Counted from the stretch's first letter, positions 11,468 to 23,281 are shown. The stretch: 64,000 bases of DNA from Pseudomonadota bacterium (GCA_021805805.1 JAJZEB010000003.1:18411-82410), one strand, 5' to 3'. Notes: a model not told the origin generated them from the letters alone. Numbers and translations are program-made.

Positions 11468-11560
11468 GGAGACGTGACCGAGAGGCCGAAGGTGCTCCCC
11501 TGCTAAGGGAGTATGCGGTGTAGAGCCGCATCGTGGGTTCGAATCCCACCGTCTCCGCCA
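11468..11560 (+). tRNA. tRNA-Ser (anticodon GCU), CCA encoded
   Basis: 7-bp acceptor stem GGAGACG/CGTCTCC, anticodon loop CTGCTAA, long variable arm, T-loop GGTTCGAATCC, terminal GCCA. Confidence 0.96.
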
Positions 11561-11650
11561 CAAGACCGCCAAGACCGCACGCCCGAATAAGTCCATTTTT
11601 CGGGGACGTGCGCGCCGCGATTCACGTTGCGTGAACTTCCGCTGCCCAGT

Positions 11651-11685
11651 GGTCGATTCAGGTCGATTCAGGTCGATTCAGGTCG
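11651..11685 (+). repeat. 10-bp tandem repeat GGTCGATTCA x3 plus partial GGTCG
   Basis: Read directly: ggtcgattca ggtcgattca ggtcgattca ggtcg. Confidence 0.97.
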
Positions 11686-11850
11686 TCTGCACCGCGCGAC
11701 GGCTACGTGCAAACCCCAATTGGCTACACTCGGGTAACCGGAGCGCGCAAAGGGTCTCCAACACTCGATGCGGCAAGCTCCGGTTTTTCCGTTCACAACG
11801 AGGGCGGCTCCCGGCAACCGCCCCGAAGAATCAAGTTCTGGAGCTGCCCG

Positions 11851-13716
<1,866 letters not shown>

Positions 13717-13743
13717 GACCGCAGCCAACCGGAGAAATCGACC

Positions 13744-14214
13744 ATGCACGAACAAGCCGTCCAGGACACCTACCCGGACAATCTGGCGCATTGCTACGGC
13801 TGCGGCAGGCTCAATACCCAGGGCCATCACGTCCGCACCTTCTGGGACGGTGACGAGACGGTTTCGCGCTTCACGCCGCAGCCTTGGCACACCGCGGTCC
13901 CCGGTTTCGTCTACGGCGGCCTGATCGCCTCGCTGGTCGACTGCCACTCGACCGGCACGGCTGCCGCGGCGGCCTACCGCGCCGCGGGCCGCGAGCCCGG
14001 CAGCGAGCCGCCGCTGCGCTTCGTAACCGGTTCGCTGCATGTCGATTACCTGAAGCCGACCCCGCTCGGCGGCGAACTGGTCCTGCGCGGCCGCGTCAAG
14101 GAGCTCAAGGGGCGCAAGGTGGTCGTCGAAACGACGGTCTTCGCCGATGGTGTGGCGACCGCGCGCGGCGAAGTCGTCGCGCTGCAGATGCCCGACAATT
14201 TCGGCCAGGCCTGA
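13744..14214 (+). CDS. PaaI-family hotdog thioesterase
   Basis: CYGCGRLNTQGHH ... GFVYGGLIASLVDCHSTGTA hotdog motif. Confidence 0.8.
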   Translation: MHEQAVQDTYPDNLAHCYGCGRLNTQGHHVRTFWDGDETVSRFTPQPWHTAVPGFVYGGLIASLVDCHSTGTAAAAAYRAAGREPGSEPPLRFVTGSLHVDYLKPTPLGGELVLRGRVKELKGRKVVVETTVFADGVATARGEVVALQMPDNFGQA

Positions 14215-14259
14215 GCCCGGCACCGCGCCGCGTGCGGCCGGCGAGGCTTACCCGGCGGC

Positions 14260-14703
14260 TCAGCCGATCCCGCCGGGGTCGGCGTCGTGGGCCGGCGCCA
14301 CACGGCGCATCATGTAGTAAGTCGCGCCGACCGCGATCACCGCCGCGGTGATCAGCGCGTAGGACCAGGTCGCATCCTGCAGCCGCCCCGGGCTTTCCAC
14401 CGGAATGATGATCAGCTGACGCAGCAGCGTGATCAATGCCGCCTCGATGAACACCAGGACCGAGAAGCTTCCGGTGCGCATGTAGCGTATCTCGGCCGAG
14501 ATCAGCGACGACAGCACCCACAGGATGAACAGGTTGCCCAGCGCATGCAGGTAGCCCTGCGCCAGCTGGCCTGAACGCAAGGTCGCGACCACGTCGCTGC
14601 CGAACTGCCAGATCAGCAGCAGGCTGGCGATCAGCAAGACCACGGCCATGAACACGTGGAGCAGCCGGTTGGCCCCCTCCATGATCGATTCGAACCAATG
14701 CAC
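14260..14703 (-). CDS. Phosphate-starvation-inducible PsiE-like membrane protein
   Basis: Multiple TM segments; LISAEIRYMRTGSFSVLVFIEAALITLLRQLIIIP as in PsiE family. Confidence 0.75.
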   Translation of the reverse strand: MHWFESIMEGANRLLHVFMAVVLLIASLLLIWQFGSDVVATLRSGQLAQGYLHALGNLFILWVLSSLISAEIRYMRTGSFSVLVFIEAALITLLRQLIIIPVESPGRLQDATWSYALITAAVIAVGATYYMMRRVAPAHDADPGGIG

Positions 14704-14942
14704 CGGATCCCCCGAGTTTGTGCTGGCGTGCGCCTACTTTAATTCATCGCGCAGGCTGCAGAAATGCCTCGGCGAAACCATTGCGGCAATTATCACGGCG
14801 CGCCCGGGATCTTTAATCGACCCCTTCCTAGAATCGATTCCCCAACCACGCGCGAGGAGATTCGAATGGCCTCAGCACTGCCTTCCGAAACGCTCCGCGG
14901 CCGAGCCCGCATGCGCGCCGCGGGCAGCGGCGCGCGACGGAA

Positions 14943-17291
14943 TTGATCGTCGACGCCGTCGGCGCGATCGGCCTGCTGGCCAGCGCCGTGCTGCTCGCGC
15001 TGGACCTGCGGCGCAGGCGCGCCCAACGCGCAGCGCAGCGCCTGGAGCAGGCGCGGCTTCGCGATGGCCTGACCGGACTCGACTCGCGCCTGGCGTTCGA
15101 GCAGCAGTTGCGCGCGCTCGGCGCCCGGCTGCGCGACGGAAGCATGCTGGCCGTGCTGGTGATCGACATCTACCGTTTCGCGCACCTCAACGCACGCTGG
15201 GGGCGCGACGCCGGCGACGCCGTGCTGCGCGAGCTGGCCCGGCGGCTGCAGCGGCTGGGCGACCGCGCGGCGCTGGCCCGCGTCGGCCCCGACGCCTTCG
15301 CGCTGGCCTTCGCCGACGTCCATCCCGAACGCTGCAATGCGCTGGTCGACAGCGTCGTGGAATTGATGCACGAGAGATTCGACGCAGGGGTCGGCCAGCC
15401 GCTTGCGCTGTCGGCTTCAGTCGGCTGCGCACTCTACCCGGCCGATGCCGACACCCCGACGCGATTGCTCGGCGCAGCCGAGGCCGCGGTGTTCGGCCAG
15501 ATCGAGCGCAGGCAGCAGGCGCTGGCTGCCGAAGTCGACGCCTATGGTGCCGAAGCGGCACGCCGACTGGCCTGGGCGGCGCGCTTTCTCAAGGTCAAGC
15601 TGCGTGACTTCGAACGCGAATACCTGGCGCGCCTGCAAGGCAGCGAGCCGGCGATCGCGTTGCACGACCTGCTCACCGAACTCGGGCTGCGCGGCTGGCA
15701 CGGCGACGGGCACGTCGCGCTGCTGCTGCGCCCGACGCTGGACGCAGCGCGCCACCGCGAACGCGCGCTGCAACTGGGTCACCTGCTGACCGCGCTCGGC
15801 GTTCCGGCCAAATGCTGCATCCGTGCCACCAGTTGGCTGCAGCAGGAGATCGGCGCGCTGACGCAGCGGTTTCCGGGCCGCCTGAGCCAGCGCAAGCTGC
15901 TGCTCGACCTGATTGCGCGGCGGCTGGAAGCCGACATGGCGTTGCAGCAGGAAGGCGCCGACGCGCTGCAGCAGGAGCTGTACCGCGCGCTGCGCGACTT
16001 CGACTCCACGCTGCCGTCGCTGCCGCGGCGCGTCGACCTGCTCGACTCGGCGATCGCGCTGCTGGGTCGCCTGCCGTACATGGTTTGCTGCGCCGCGTAC
16101 ACGCAAGGCGCCGACGGCCGCGCCGTGCTCGAAGCCGAGACCCACGCGCACCGGGTGTGGCTCGGTTCGCACCCCGAGCAGGCGATCGGCGGGCGGCGCG
16201 CCGAGGACATCGGCGCACGCGCCTGGACCCGCGCGTGGAGCTCGGCGCGGCTGGAGCTGGCCGACGACTCCGAACTGGCCGCACTGCAGGCCCCCGGCGT
16301 GCATGCAGTGGCGGCGCTTCCGGTGCTCGATACCGGTGGCAGCGTGCGCATCGTCGTACTGCTCTACGGACGTCTGCCGACGCAGTTCGCAACCGCGGCC
16401 ATGCGCAGTTGCCTGGATGGCGCAGCGCAAGCCGTGACGCGCGAGCTCGCGCGCCTGAGCAAAGCCACGCAGCTTCCCGCGCTTCCGGCCGACCAGCGCA
16501 GCGCGTGGCGGCAGCGGCTGTTCGGCGGCGGGCTGCGCATGCACATGCAGCCGATCGTTCACCTGCCCAGCGCGACGTGCACGAAGGTGGAGGCGCTGGC
16601 GCGCTTGCAGCTCGACGAAGGAACGCTGCTGCCTCCGGGGCGCTTCCTGCCGGTGCTGGGCCACCTCGAACTCGACCGCCTGTTCATCGACGGTCTGCAC
16701 CAGTCGCTGGCAGCTTTGCGCCACTGGGAAAAGCATGGCGTGCTGCTCGATCTGTCGTACAACCTGCCACCGTGCACTCTGCGCAATTCCGACAGCGTCG
16801 ATTGGATCGCCGACGCCCTGCGCCAGCATCGACTGCCGCCGCAGCGCCTGACGCTCGAATTGCTCGAGAACGAAGCCTTCGGCGATGAGGAGGACCTGCG
16901 GCACAACGCGGCGCGACTGCATGCGCTGGGCGTGCAGCTCGCGCTCGACGACCTGGGCAGCGGCTACAGCAGCCTGCTGCGGCTGCGCAATCTGCCCTTC
17001 GACGTGGTCAAGATCGATCAGGCGCTGGTGCGCGGCATCGCCAGCGACAACTGGCGCAGCGTGCCGCTGGTCTCGGGCCTGGTCGAACTGGCGCGCAGCA
17101 TCGGCCTGAGCATCGTCATCGAGGGGTTGGAAACGCAGGTTCTGCTCGAATTCGCCGCGCATCTGCGCGCCGACTACGCCCAGGGCTACGCCATCGCGAA
17201 GCCGATGCCTGCTGCGCAGATACCGGGCTGGGTGCGCGGCTGGCGCATGCCGCCGCTGGCCGGGATCAACCCGTTCGCGCTGGAGCGCTGA
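14943..17291 (+). CDS. Diguanylate cyclase/phosphodiesterase-type protein: TM segment, degenerate GGDEF (GPDAF), possible globin-like sensor, EAL domain
   Basis: RDGLTGLDSRLAFE and ARVGPDAFAL (degenerate GGDEF); KVEALARL, LTLELLENE, LALDDLGSGYSSLLRLRNLPFDVVKIDQ (EAL). TTG start uncertain. Confidence 0.8.
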   Translation: MIVDAVGAIGLLASAVLLALDLRRRRAQRAAQRLEQARLRDGLTGLDSRLAFEQQLRALGARLRDGSMLAVLVIDIYRFAHLNARWGRDAGDAVLRELARRLQRLGDRAALARVGPDAFALAFADVHPERCNALVDSVVELMHERFDAGVGQPLALSASVGCALYPADADTPTRLLGAAEAAVFGQIERRQQALAAEVDAYGAEAARRLAWAARFLKVKLRDFEREYLARLQGSEPAIALHDLLTELGLRGWHGDGHVALLLRPTLDAARHRERALQLGHLLTALGVPAKCCIRATSWLQQEIGALTQRFPGRLSQRKLLLDLIARRLEADMALQQEGADALQQELYRALRDFDSTLPSLPRRVDLLDSAIALLGRLPYMVCCAAYTQGADGRAVLEAETHAHRVWLGSHPEQAIGGRRAEDIGARAWTRAWSSARLELADDSELAALQAPGVHAVAALPVLDTGGSVRIVVLLYGRLPTQFATAAMRSCLDGAAQAVTRELARLSKATQLPALPADQRSAWRQRLFGGGLRMHMQPIVHLPSATCTKVEALARLQLDEGTLLPPGRFLPVLGHLELDRLFIDGLHQSLAALRHWEKHGVLLDLSYNLPPCTLRNSDSVDWIADALRQHRLPPQRLTLELLENEAFGDEEDLRHNAARLHALGVQLALDDLGSGYSSLLRLRNLPFDVVKIDQALVRGIASDNWRSVPLVSGLVELARSIGLSIVIEGLETQVLLEFAAHLRADYAQGYAIAKPMPAAQIPGWVRGWRMPPLAGINPFALER

Positions 17292-17389
17292 GCTCGCGCC
17301 GGCCGCCTGCGGCCGACGTCGCGCGCGTCACGAAAGGGTCACGGCCGGAGCCTTACCATGCAGCAGCCTCGTCGCTCCCGCGCCCCAGC

Positions 17390-19180
17390 ATGCCGATGTC
17401 CTCGATCATTTGTCTGCCCGAAGTGCAGCACGGTGCGCCCGGCACGTGCCTCGACGCGACCCCATTGCACACCGTGTTCCAGCCGCTGCTGGACTTGCGC
17501 AACCGCCGCTACCACGGATTCGAGGCCCTGACCCGAGGCCCGTCGGGGTCGCAGCTCGAACGCCCCGACCAGTTGTTTGCCGCCGCGCGCGCGGCCGGCT
17601 GCCTGGCCGAATTCGACCGGCAGTGCGCACGCGGCGCGATCGAGCGCTTTGCCGCGCTGGGGCTGGAAGGCCAGCTGTTCCTGAACGTCACCGAGGCCCT
17701 GTTCGCCTCGGGCTGGTTCGCCGACCAGGCCACGCTGCAGTGGCTGCAGTTGCTGGGGCTGGGGCCGTCCCGGCTGGTGCTCGAACTGCTCGAATCCGAC
17801 ACCCTCGGCGAGGACAGCCGCGCGCTCGACAACGCGCAGTTCCTGCGCGAACTCGGCTACGGCCTCGCGCTCGACGACCTCGGGCAGGGGTTCGGACGCT
17901 TCGCGCTGTGGAAGCGCTTGCGTCCGCGGTACCTCAAAATCGACCGCAGTTTCACGTGCAACATCGGAAGTGATCCTTTCAAGTCTGCGTTCGTGCAGTC
18001 GATGCTGCTGCTCGCCGAAGCCAGCCAGTCGATGGTCGTCGCCGAAGGCGTCGAGACCGAGCACGAACTGCTCACCCTGCGCGAACTCGGTGTCGCTTTG
18101 GCACAAGGGTTTTTCATCGCCCGGCCGCACCCGGAGCCGACCTCCGCGACACCGGCCCACGCCTGCGCGCTGCTCGACACCCCGCAGCCGACGCTGCACG
18201 CGCTGGCCACGCGCGGCAGCATCGAGCAGACCGTGCTGGGGCTGGCGCGACGGGTCGAACCGGTCCCGGGTCATACCCGACTCGATACGGTGCTGAAAAT
18301 GCTCGAAGCCGACCCGGAACTGATGTCGGTTCCGGTGGTCGACCCGACAGGCCGCGCGCTGGGCATCGTCAACCGCTACGTCATCGCCGACCGCATGTTC
18401 CGCCCGCATGTGCGCGACTTGTTCGGCAACAAGCCGTGCACGCTGGTGATGAGCGCCGACGTGCTGCGGCTCGACGCCGGCGCGAGCCTGCGCGAAGCCA
18501 GCAGCCTGATCGCGGATTCGAGCTACCGCCACGCCACCGAGGGTGTGCTGGTGACCGAGCAGGGTCTGTACCGCGGCATTCTGCTCGTCGGCGACCTGCT
18601 GCGCCTGATCACGGAATTCCAGGTGCAGGCTGCGCGCTACGCCAATCCGCTGACCCTGCTTCCGGGCAATGTGCCGATCAACGACTGCATCGACCGCTGG
18701 CTGCGCGAAGGCCTTCCGTTCGCAGCGGCGTATTGCGACATCGACAACTTCAAGGCGTTCAACGATCGCTTCGGCTACCGCATGGGCGACGAAATCATCC
18801 TGCTGCTCTCCGCACTGCTGCGCGACGTGCTGCCACGAGCCGACTGTTTCGTCGGCCATATCGGCGGCGACGATTTCATCGTGCTGACCCGCGACGCGCA
18901 CTGGGAGGACGCGCTGCGCGGTCTTCTGCAGCGCTTCGCCGAAGGCGCCGCGCGGCTTTTCGACGCCGACACCGTGGCGCTGGGCGGTTACTGGTCGGAA
19001 ACCCGGCGCGGCGACGCGATGTTCTTCACGCTGCCGACGCTGTCGATCGGCGCATGCACGATCCATTCCCACGCCTTCGATTCGCACCGCGAAGTTGCCA
19101 ACCTGCTCGCCGAATTGAAAAAGGCCGCCAAACGCACCCCCGGCAGCAAGCTGTTCGTCGACCGCAGGCAGCACGGCTGA
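17390..19180 (+). CDS. EAL-CBS-GGDEF c-di-GMP signalling protein
   Basis: GFEALTRGP, LALDDLGQGF, YLKIDRSF (EAL); central CBS-like repeats; CDIDNFKAFNDRFGYRMGDE, IGGDDFIVLT (GGDEF). Confidence 0.88.
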   Translation: MPMSSIICLPEVQHGAPGTCLDATPLHTVFQPLLDLRNRRYHGFEALTRGPSGSQLERPDQLFAAARAAGCLAEFDRQCARGAIERFAALGLEGQLFLNVTEALFASGWFADQATLQWLQLLGLGPSRLVLELLESDTLGEDSRALDNAQFLRELGYGLALDDLGQGFGRFALWKRLRPRYLKIDRSFTCNIGSDPFKSAFVQSMLLLAEASQSMVVAEGVETEHELLTLRELGVALAQGFFIARPHPEPTSATPAHACALLDTPQPTLHALATRGSIEQTVLGLARRVEPVPGHTRLDTVLKMLEADPELMSVPVVDPTGRALGIVNRYVIADRMFRPHVRDLFGNKPCTLVMSADVLRLDAGASLREASSLIADSSYRHATEGVLVTEQGLYRGILLVGDLLRLITEFQVQAARYANPLTLLPGNVPINDCIDRWLREGLPFAAAYCDIDNFKAFNDRFGYRMGDEIILLLSALLRDVLPRADCFVGHIGGDDFIVLTRDAHWEDALRGLLQRFAEGAARLFDADTVALGGYWSETRRGDAMFFTLPTLSIGACTIHSHAFDSHREVANLLAELKKAAKRTPGSKLFVDRRQHG

Positions 19181-19183
19181 GCG

Positions 19184-19207
19184 CAGCCCGGCCCTGGGGG
19201 CGCTCAA
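19184..19207 (+). repeat. Copy of extragenic GCGCAGCCCGGCCCTGGGGGC motif
   Basis: gcgcagcccggccctgggggc matches copies at about 52658, 52868 and 52948. Confidence 0.85.
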
Positions 19208-19794
19208 GTGCACAGCGGCAGCCTGCGATGCAGCAGCACGCCGAGATGCTGCAAGACGGGCTCCACCGGCCATTGCGTGCCGTGCATGACCACCACGACC
19301 AGAGCTGCCGTGCCGAGCAGAGCCGGAACGTCGAGCCGCAGTTCGGCACCCTTCGCGCTGCGCTGCAGCAAGGCCAGCGCTCCGACGCCGATTCCCAGGC
19401 CGACGACGACCTCGGGCACCGTATGCGCATGCACGATGACCCGCGACACGCCGATCGCCGCCACCGCAAGCAGGGCCAGACCCAGCGCCAGCGCGCGCAG
19501 CACGCGCGCTCGCCCGATGCACGCCAGCAGTGCGACGCCGCCGTAGACCAGCGCGCTCATCGCGGCGTGGCCGCTGGGACTGAACGCCCTGTGTGCCGGG
19601 CCGGCGCTGTCGGCGCAGTCGCTGAAACCGATTTTCAGCAGCACCATGCTCGAACCGCAGACGACGACCGCGAGCAGCCAGCCGCGCAGCAGCCGCGGCG
19701 AGCCGCCGAACGCGAGCACGACCAGCGTGGCCGCAGCCAGCGGCAAGGTCACGGCCGAATCGCCGTAATTGGTCAGAAAGGTCCAGGCAGTCAT
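19204..19794 (-). CDS. PAP2-superfamily phosphatase
   Basis: FSPSGHAAMSALVYGG and SRVIVHAHTVPEVVVG (PAP2 motifs); start chosen at MTAWTFL. Confidence 0.8.
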   Translation of the reverse strand: MTAWTFLTNYGDSAVTLPLAAATLVVLAFGGSPRLLRGWLLAVVVCGSSMVLLKIGFSDCADSAGPAHRAFSPSGHAAMSALVYGGVALLACIGRARVLRALALGLALLAVAAIGVSRVIVHAHTVPEVVVGLGIGVGALALLQRSAKGAELRLDVPALLGTAALVVVVMHGTQWPVEPVLQHLGVLLHRRLPLCT

Positions 19795-19909
19795 CGGCGA
19801 CGGTTCACGCCGCGACCATGCGGCAGCGCCGCATCTTAGCGCCAGCCGCGCGCACCCCCGGGCTTCCGGCAAGCGGCGCGGACCGTCTCCGCAGGCCTGC
19901 GGCCGCGGC

Positions 19910-20518
19910 TCAGGCGCCGCCGCGCCGCAGCGCGATCAGCGGCTGCACCCGAGGCGCGCGCAGGCTTGGGCGTTGCGCCTCGGGAGCGGACAGCGGCTGC
20001 ACCTCGCGCATGCCGCTCAGGCTGCGGCGCGCCAGATCCTGGTACGTCCCCGTGGCACCGAGCTTCCACGCGACCTCGTCGTCGGTCAACGCACGTCGGA
20101 CCTTCGCCGGCAGACCGGCGACCAGGGTTCGCGGCGGCACGCGCATGCCTGCGGGGACGAACGCGCACGCAGCGACGATCGCCTGCGCACCGATTTCGGC
20201 ATCGTCCATGACCACCGCGTTCATGCCGACCATCGAATCGGCACGCACCAGGCAGCTGTGCAGCACCGCGCCGTGGCCGATGTGGCCATTGCGCTCGACC
20301 ACGGTGTCGTGGCCCGGAAAACCGTGCATCACGCAACAATCCTGCAGGTTCGCACCTTCGTGCAGAACGATGCGACCGAAGTCTCCCCGCAGGCTCGCGC
20401 ACGGCCCGACATAGCAGCCCGCGCCGACGAACACGTCGCCGATCAGAACCGCGCTCGGGTGCACGTACGCGGTCGGGTCGACCACCGGCACGACGTCGTC
20501 GATCGCATAACAGGGCAT
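19910..20518 (-). CDS. paaY: Gamma-carbonic-anhydrase-like hexapeptide protein PaaY
   Basis: SAVLIGDVFVGAGCYVGPCASLRGDFGRIVLHEGANLQDCCVMHGFPG; adjacent to paaI/paaA. Confidence 0.9.
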   Translation of the reverse strand: MPCYAIDDVVPVVDPTAYVHPSAVLIGDVFVGAGCYVGPCASLRGDFGRIVLHEGANLQDCCVMHGFPGHDTVVERNGHIGHGAVLHSCLVRADSMVGMNAVVMDDAEIGAQAIVAACAFVPAGMRVPPRTLVAGLPAKVRRALTDDEVAWKLGATGTYQDLARRSLSGMREVQPLSAPEAQRPSLRAPRVQPLIALRRGGA

Positions 20519-20582
20519 GTCTCCTCCTCGGGTTTTCCCGCTGCGCGGTTTGATCTGGATCACCTATCGTACCGTTAAATTT

Positions 20583-20598
20583 GACCGACCGGTAGGTC
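20583..20598. promoter_or_regulatory. Near-palindromic TetR-type operator candidate GACCGACCGGTAGGTC
   Basis: Inverted repeat with one mismatched pair, in the divergent paaY/paaI intergenic region; second half-site-like ACCGGTCGG near 20646. Confidence 0.55.
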
Positions 20599-20675
20599 GA
20601 AAAAGCCCGCGGGCTCCGCTGCACTTGACCGACGTCAGGCGTCAGACCGGTCGGCGCCCGCCCCATTCCTGCGCG

Positions 20676-21149
20676 ATGGAGATCCGCGTGAAGCGTTCCG
20701 AACCCGAAACCGACCATGCGCAGCAGCGCGCCGAGCGCGCGCGCGGCGCGATGATGCAGCACGACCGCGTCCTCGACACCCTGGGCATCACGGTCGACAG
20801 CATCGGCCCGGGGCGCGCCGCAGTCTCGATGCGCGTGCGCGACGACATGCTCAACGGCTTCGCGATCTGCCACGGCGGCCTGATCACCACCCTGGCCGAT
20901 ACGGCGTTCGCCTATGCCTGCAACAGCCATGGCGAGCGCACCGTGGCGTCGGGTCTGAGCGTGGATTTCGTCGCTCCGGCGCAAGCCGGCGACCAGCTGC
21001 GTGCCGACGCGCTCGAGCAGACCCAACGCGGCCGCACCGGGGTCTACGACGTCGTGGTGCGCAACCAGCGCGACGAACTCGTCGCGCTGTTCCGCGGCCG
21101 CGCGCACCGCGTCAAGGCGCGCGCCGCCGACGCGTCGGCGCAGGCCTGA
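20676..21149 (+). CDS. paaI: Phenylacetate pathway hydroxyphenylacetyl-CoA thioesterase PaaI
   Basis: [42 protein letters not shown] hotdog. Confidence 0.9.
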   Translation: MEIRVKRSEPETDHAQQRAERARGAMMQHDRVLDTLGITVDSIGPGRAAVSMRVRDDMLNGFAICHGGLITTLADTAFAYACNSHGERTVASGLSVDFVAPAQAGDQLRADALEQTQRGRTGVYDVVVRNQRDELVALFRGRAHRVKARAADASAQA

Positions 21150-21205
21150 TCGGCACGGATTCGGCCAACGCTGCCCCGCGACGCAAGACCGGAGGAAACG
21201 ACTCG

Positions 21206-22195
21206 ATGTACACACAGGCCATGGACCTCGATCCGGGCGCGTCGGCCGAGGTCGACGACTCCAGGCGCCAGGCGCGCTTCGACGCGCGCATCGACGACGG
21301 CGGCTTCGTCGAAGCCAAGGACTGGATGCCCGAGCACTACCGCAAAACCCTGGTGCGCCAGATCAGCCAGCACGCGCATTCGGAAATCGTCGGCATGCTG
21401 CCCGAAGGCAACTGGATCACGCGCGCGCCCACGCTCAAGCGCAAGGCCATCCTGCTGGCCAAGGTGCAGGACGAAGGCGGCCACGGGCTTTACCTGTACG
21501 CAGCCGCCGAGACCCTCGGCGTGTCGCGCGACGCACTGCTCGACGCGCTGCACAGCGGGCGCGCGAAGTACAGCTCGATCTTCAACTATCCGACGCTGAG
21601 CTGGGCCGACGTCGGCGTCATCGGCTGGCTGGTCGACGGCGCTGCGATCATGAACCAGGTTCCGCTGTGCCGCTGCTCGTACGCGCCGTATGCGCGCGCG
21701 ATGATCCGCGTGTGCCGCGAGGAGAGCTTCCACCAGCGGCAGGGATTCGACGCGCTGCTGACGATGATGCGAGACGGTACCGACGCGCAACGCTCGATGG
21801 TGCAGGACGCGGTGAACCGCTGGTGGTGGCCGTGCCTGATGATGTTCGGCCCGCCCGACGACGCCAGCCAGCACAGCGGGCAGAGCATGCGCTGGGGCAT
21901 CAAGCGGATCTCCAACGACGCGCTGCGGCAGAAGTTCGTCGACGCCACCGTCGAGCAGGCCCGGGTGCTCGGCGTGACGCTGCCCGACCCCGCGCTGCAG
22001 TGGAACGAGGCGCGCCAGCATTACGACTTCGGCGCCATCGACTGGGACGAATTCCACCGCGTCATCGCCGGCGACGGGCCTTGCAACCGCGAGCGCCTGG
22101 CCGCACGCGTGCAGGCCTGGGAAGACGGCGCCTGGGTGCGTGAAGCCGCGCTGGCCCACGCCCGCCGCAACGAAGACACGGAGCGACCGAAATGA
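21206..22195 (+). CDS. paaA: 1,2-phenylacetyl-CoA epoxidase subunit PaaA
   Basis: [12 protein letters not shown] ... [28 protein letters not shown] ... [13 protein letters not shown]. Confidence 0.97.
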   Translation: MYTQAMDLDPGASAEVDDSRRQARFDARIDDGGFVEAKDWMPEHYRKTLVRQISQHAHSEIVGMLPEGNWITRAPTLKRKAILLAKVQDEGGHGLYLYAAAETLGVSRDALLDALHSGRAKYSSIFNYPTLSWADVGVIGWLVDGAAIMNQVPLCRCSYAPYARAMIRVCREESFHQRQGFDALLTMMRDGTDAQRSMVQDAVNRWWWPCLMMFGPPDDASQHSGQSMRWGIKRISNDALRQKFVDATVEQARVLGVTLPDPALQWNEARQHYDFGAIDWDEFHRVIAGDGPCNRERLAARVQAWEDGAWVREAALAHARRNEDTERPK

Positions 22196-22497
22196 ACGAC
22201 GACGCAACGCCGGCGCGCGGCGAGTGGCCGCTGTGGGAAGTGTTCGTGCGCAGCCGCGCCGGCCTCGACCACAAACATTGCGGCAGCCTGCACGCGGCCG
22301 ACGCGCGCATGGCGCTGGAGCTGGCGCGCGAGGTCTACACCCGGCGCCAGGAAGGGTGCAGCATCTGGGTCGTGCCGTCGGCGCAGATCGTCGCCAGCGA
22401 CCCGCTCGACAAGGACATGCTGTTCGACCCGATGGCCGACAAGGTCTACCGCCACCCGACGTTCTACCGACTGCCCGACGCGGTCGACCATATGTGA
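22192..22497 (+). CDS. paaB: 1,2-phenylacetyl-CoA epoxidase subunit PaaB
   Basis: [54 protein letters not shown] overlap with paaA. Confidence 0.97.
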   Translation: MNDDATPARGEWPLWEVFVRSRAGLDHKHCGSLHAADARMALELAREVYTRRQEGCSIWVVPSAQIVASDPLDKDMLFDPMADKVYRHPTFYRLPDAVDHM

Positions 22498-22507
22498 AGG
22501 CGCAGCG

Positions 22508-23281
22508 ATGCAGGATTCGATTTCCGTCAGCAGCGACCCCGCGGTGCGCTACCTGCTGCGCATCGGCGACCTGTGCCTGATCCACGCCCAGCGCCTGGGC
22601 GAGTGGTGCGGACACGCGCCGATCCTCGAGGAGGACATCGCGCTGGGCAACCTGGCGCTGGACCTGATCGGCGCAGCGCGCGGCGTGCTCACGCTGGCCG
22701 GCCGGCGCGGCGGCCAGTCGTTCGACGAGGATCAGCTCGCCTTCCTGCGTGACGAGCGCGACTACCTGAACGCGACGCTGGTCGAGCTTCCGCGCGGCGA
22801 CTTCGCGTGCACGACGCTGCGCAACCTGATGGTGGCGACTTTCCTCGAGCTGCTGTGGCTGCGGCTGCAGGACTCCAGCGACGCCGAACTCGCGGCGATC
22901 GCATCCAAGGCGCTGAAGGAGGCGCGCTATCACCGGCGGCACGCCGCGGGTTGGCTCGAGCGGCTCGGGCTCGGCACGGCCGAGTCGCGACGCCGCGTCG
23001 AAGCCGCGCTGCAGCTGCTGTGGCCGTACGCCGTCGAGCTGTTCACCGACGACGCGGTCGACGACGCCGCCGCGGAGGCCGCGCTGGGGCCGCGCTGCTC
23101 GGAGCTGCGCGCGCCGTGGCACGAGGCGATGGACTCCGCACTGGCTGCCGCCGACCTCGCCGCACCGGCGCAGCGCGCGTTCGTCAGCCGCGGCCGCCAG
23201 GGCGTGCACAGCGAACACATGGGGCACCTGCTCACCGACCTGCAGTACCTGCAGCGCGCCTACCCCGGAGGCGCATGGTGA
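22508..23281 (+). CDS. paaC: 1,2-phenylacetyl-CoA epoxidase subunit PaaC
   Basis: YLLRIGDLCLIHAQRLGEWCGHAPILEEDIALGNLALDLIGAARGVL. Confidence 0.96.
   Translation: MQDSISVSSDPAVRYLLRIGDLCLIHAQRLGEWCGHAPILEEDIALGNLALDLIGAARGVLTLAGRRGGQSFDEDQLAFLRDERDYLNATLVELPRGDFACTTLRNLMVATFLELLWLRLQDSSDAELAAIASKALKEARYHRRHAAGWLERLGLGTAESRRRVEAALQLLWPYAVELFTDDAVDDAAAEAALGPRCSELRAPWHEAMDSALAAADLAAPAQRAFVSRGRQGVHSEHMGHLLTDLQYLQRAYPGGAW

Noticed and set aside
11468-11560. tRNA-associated genomic island
   Set aside because: No integrase, attachment-site duplication or abrupt composition change next to the tRNA-Ser; flanked by core genes tatD and pckG
17339-19522. 727-aa minus-strand ORF
   Set aside because: Antisense to the EAL-CBS-GGDEF gene; no motif support
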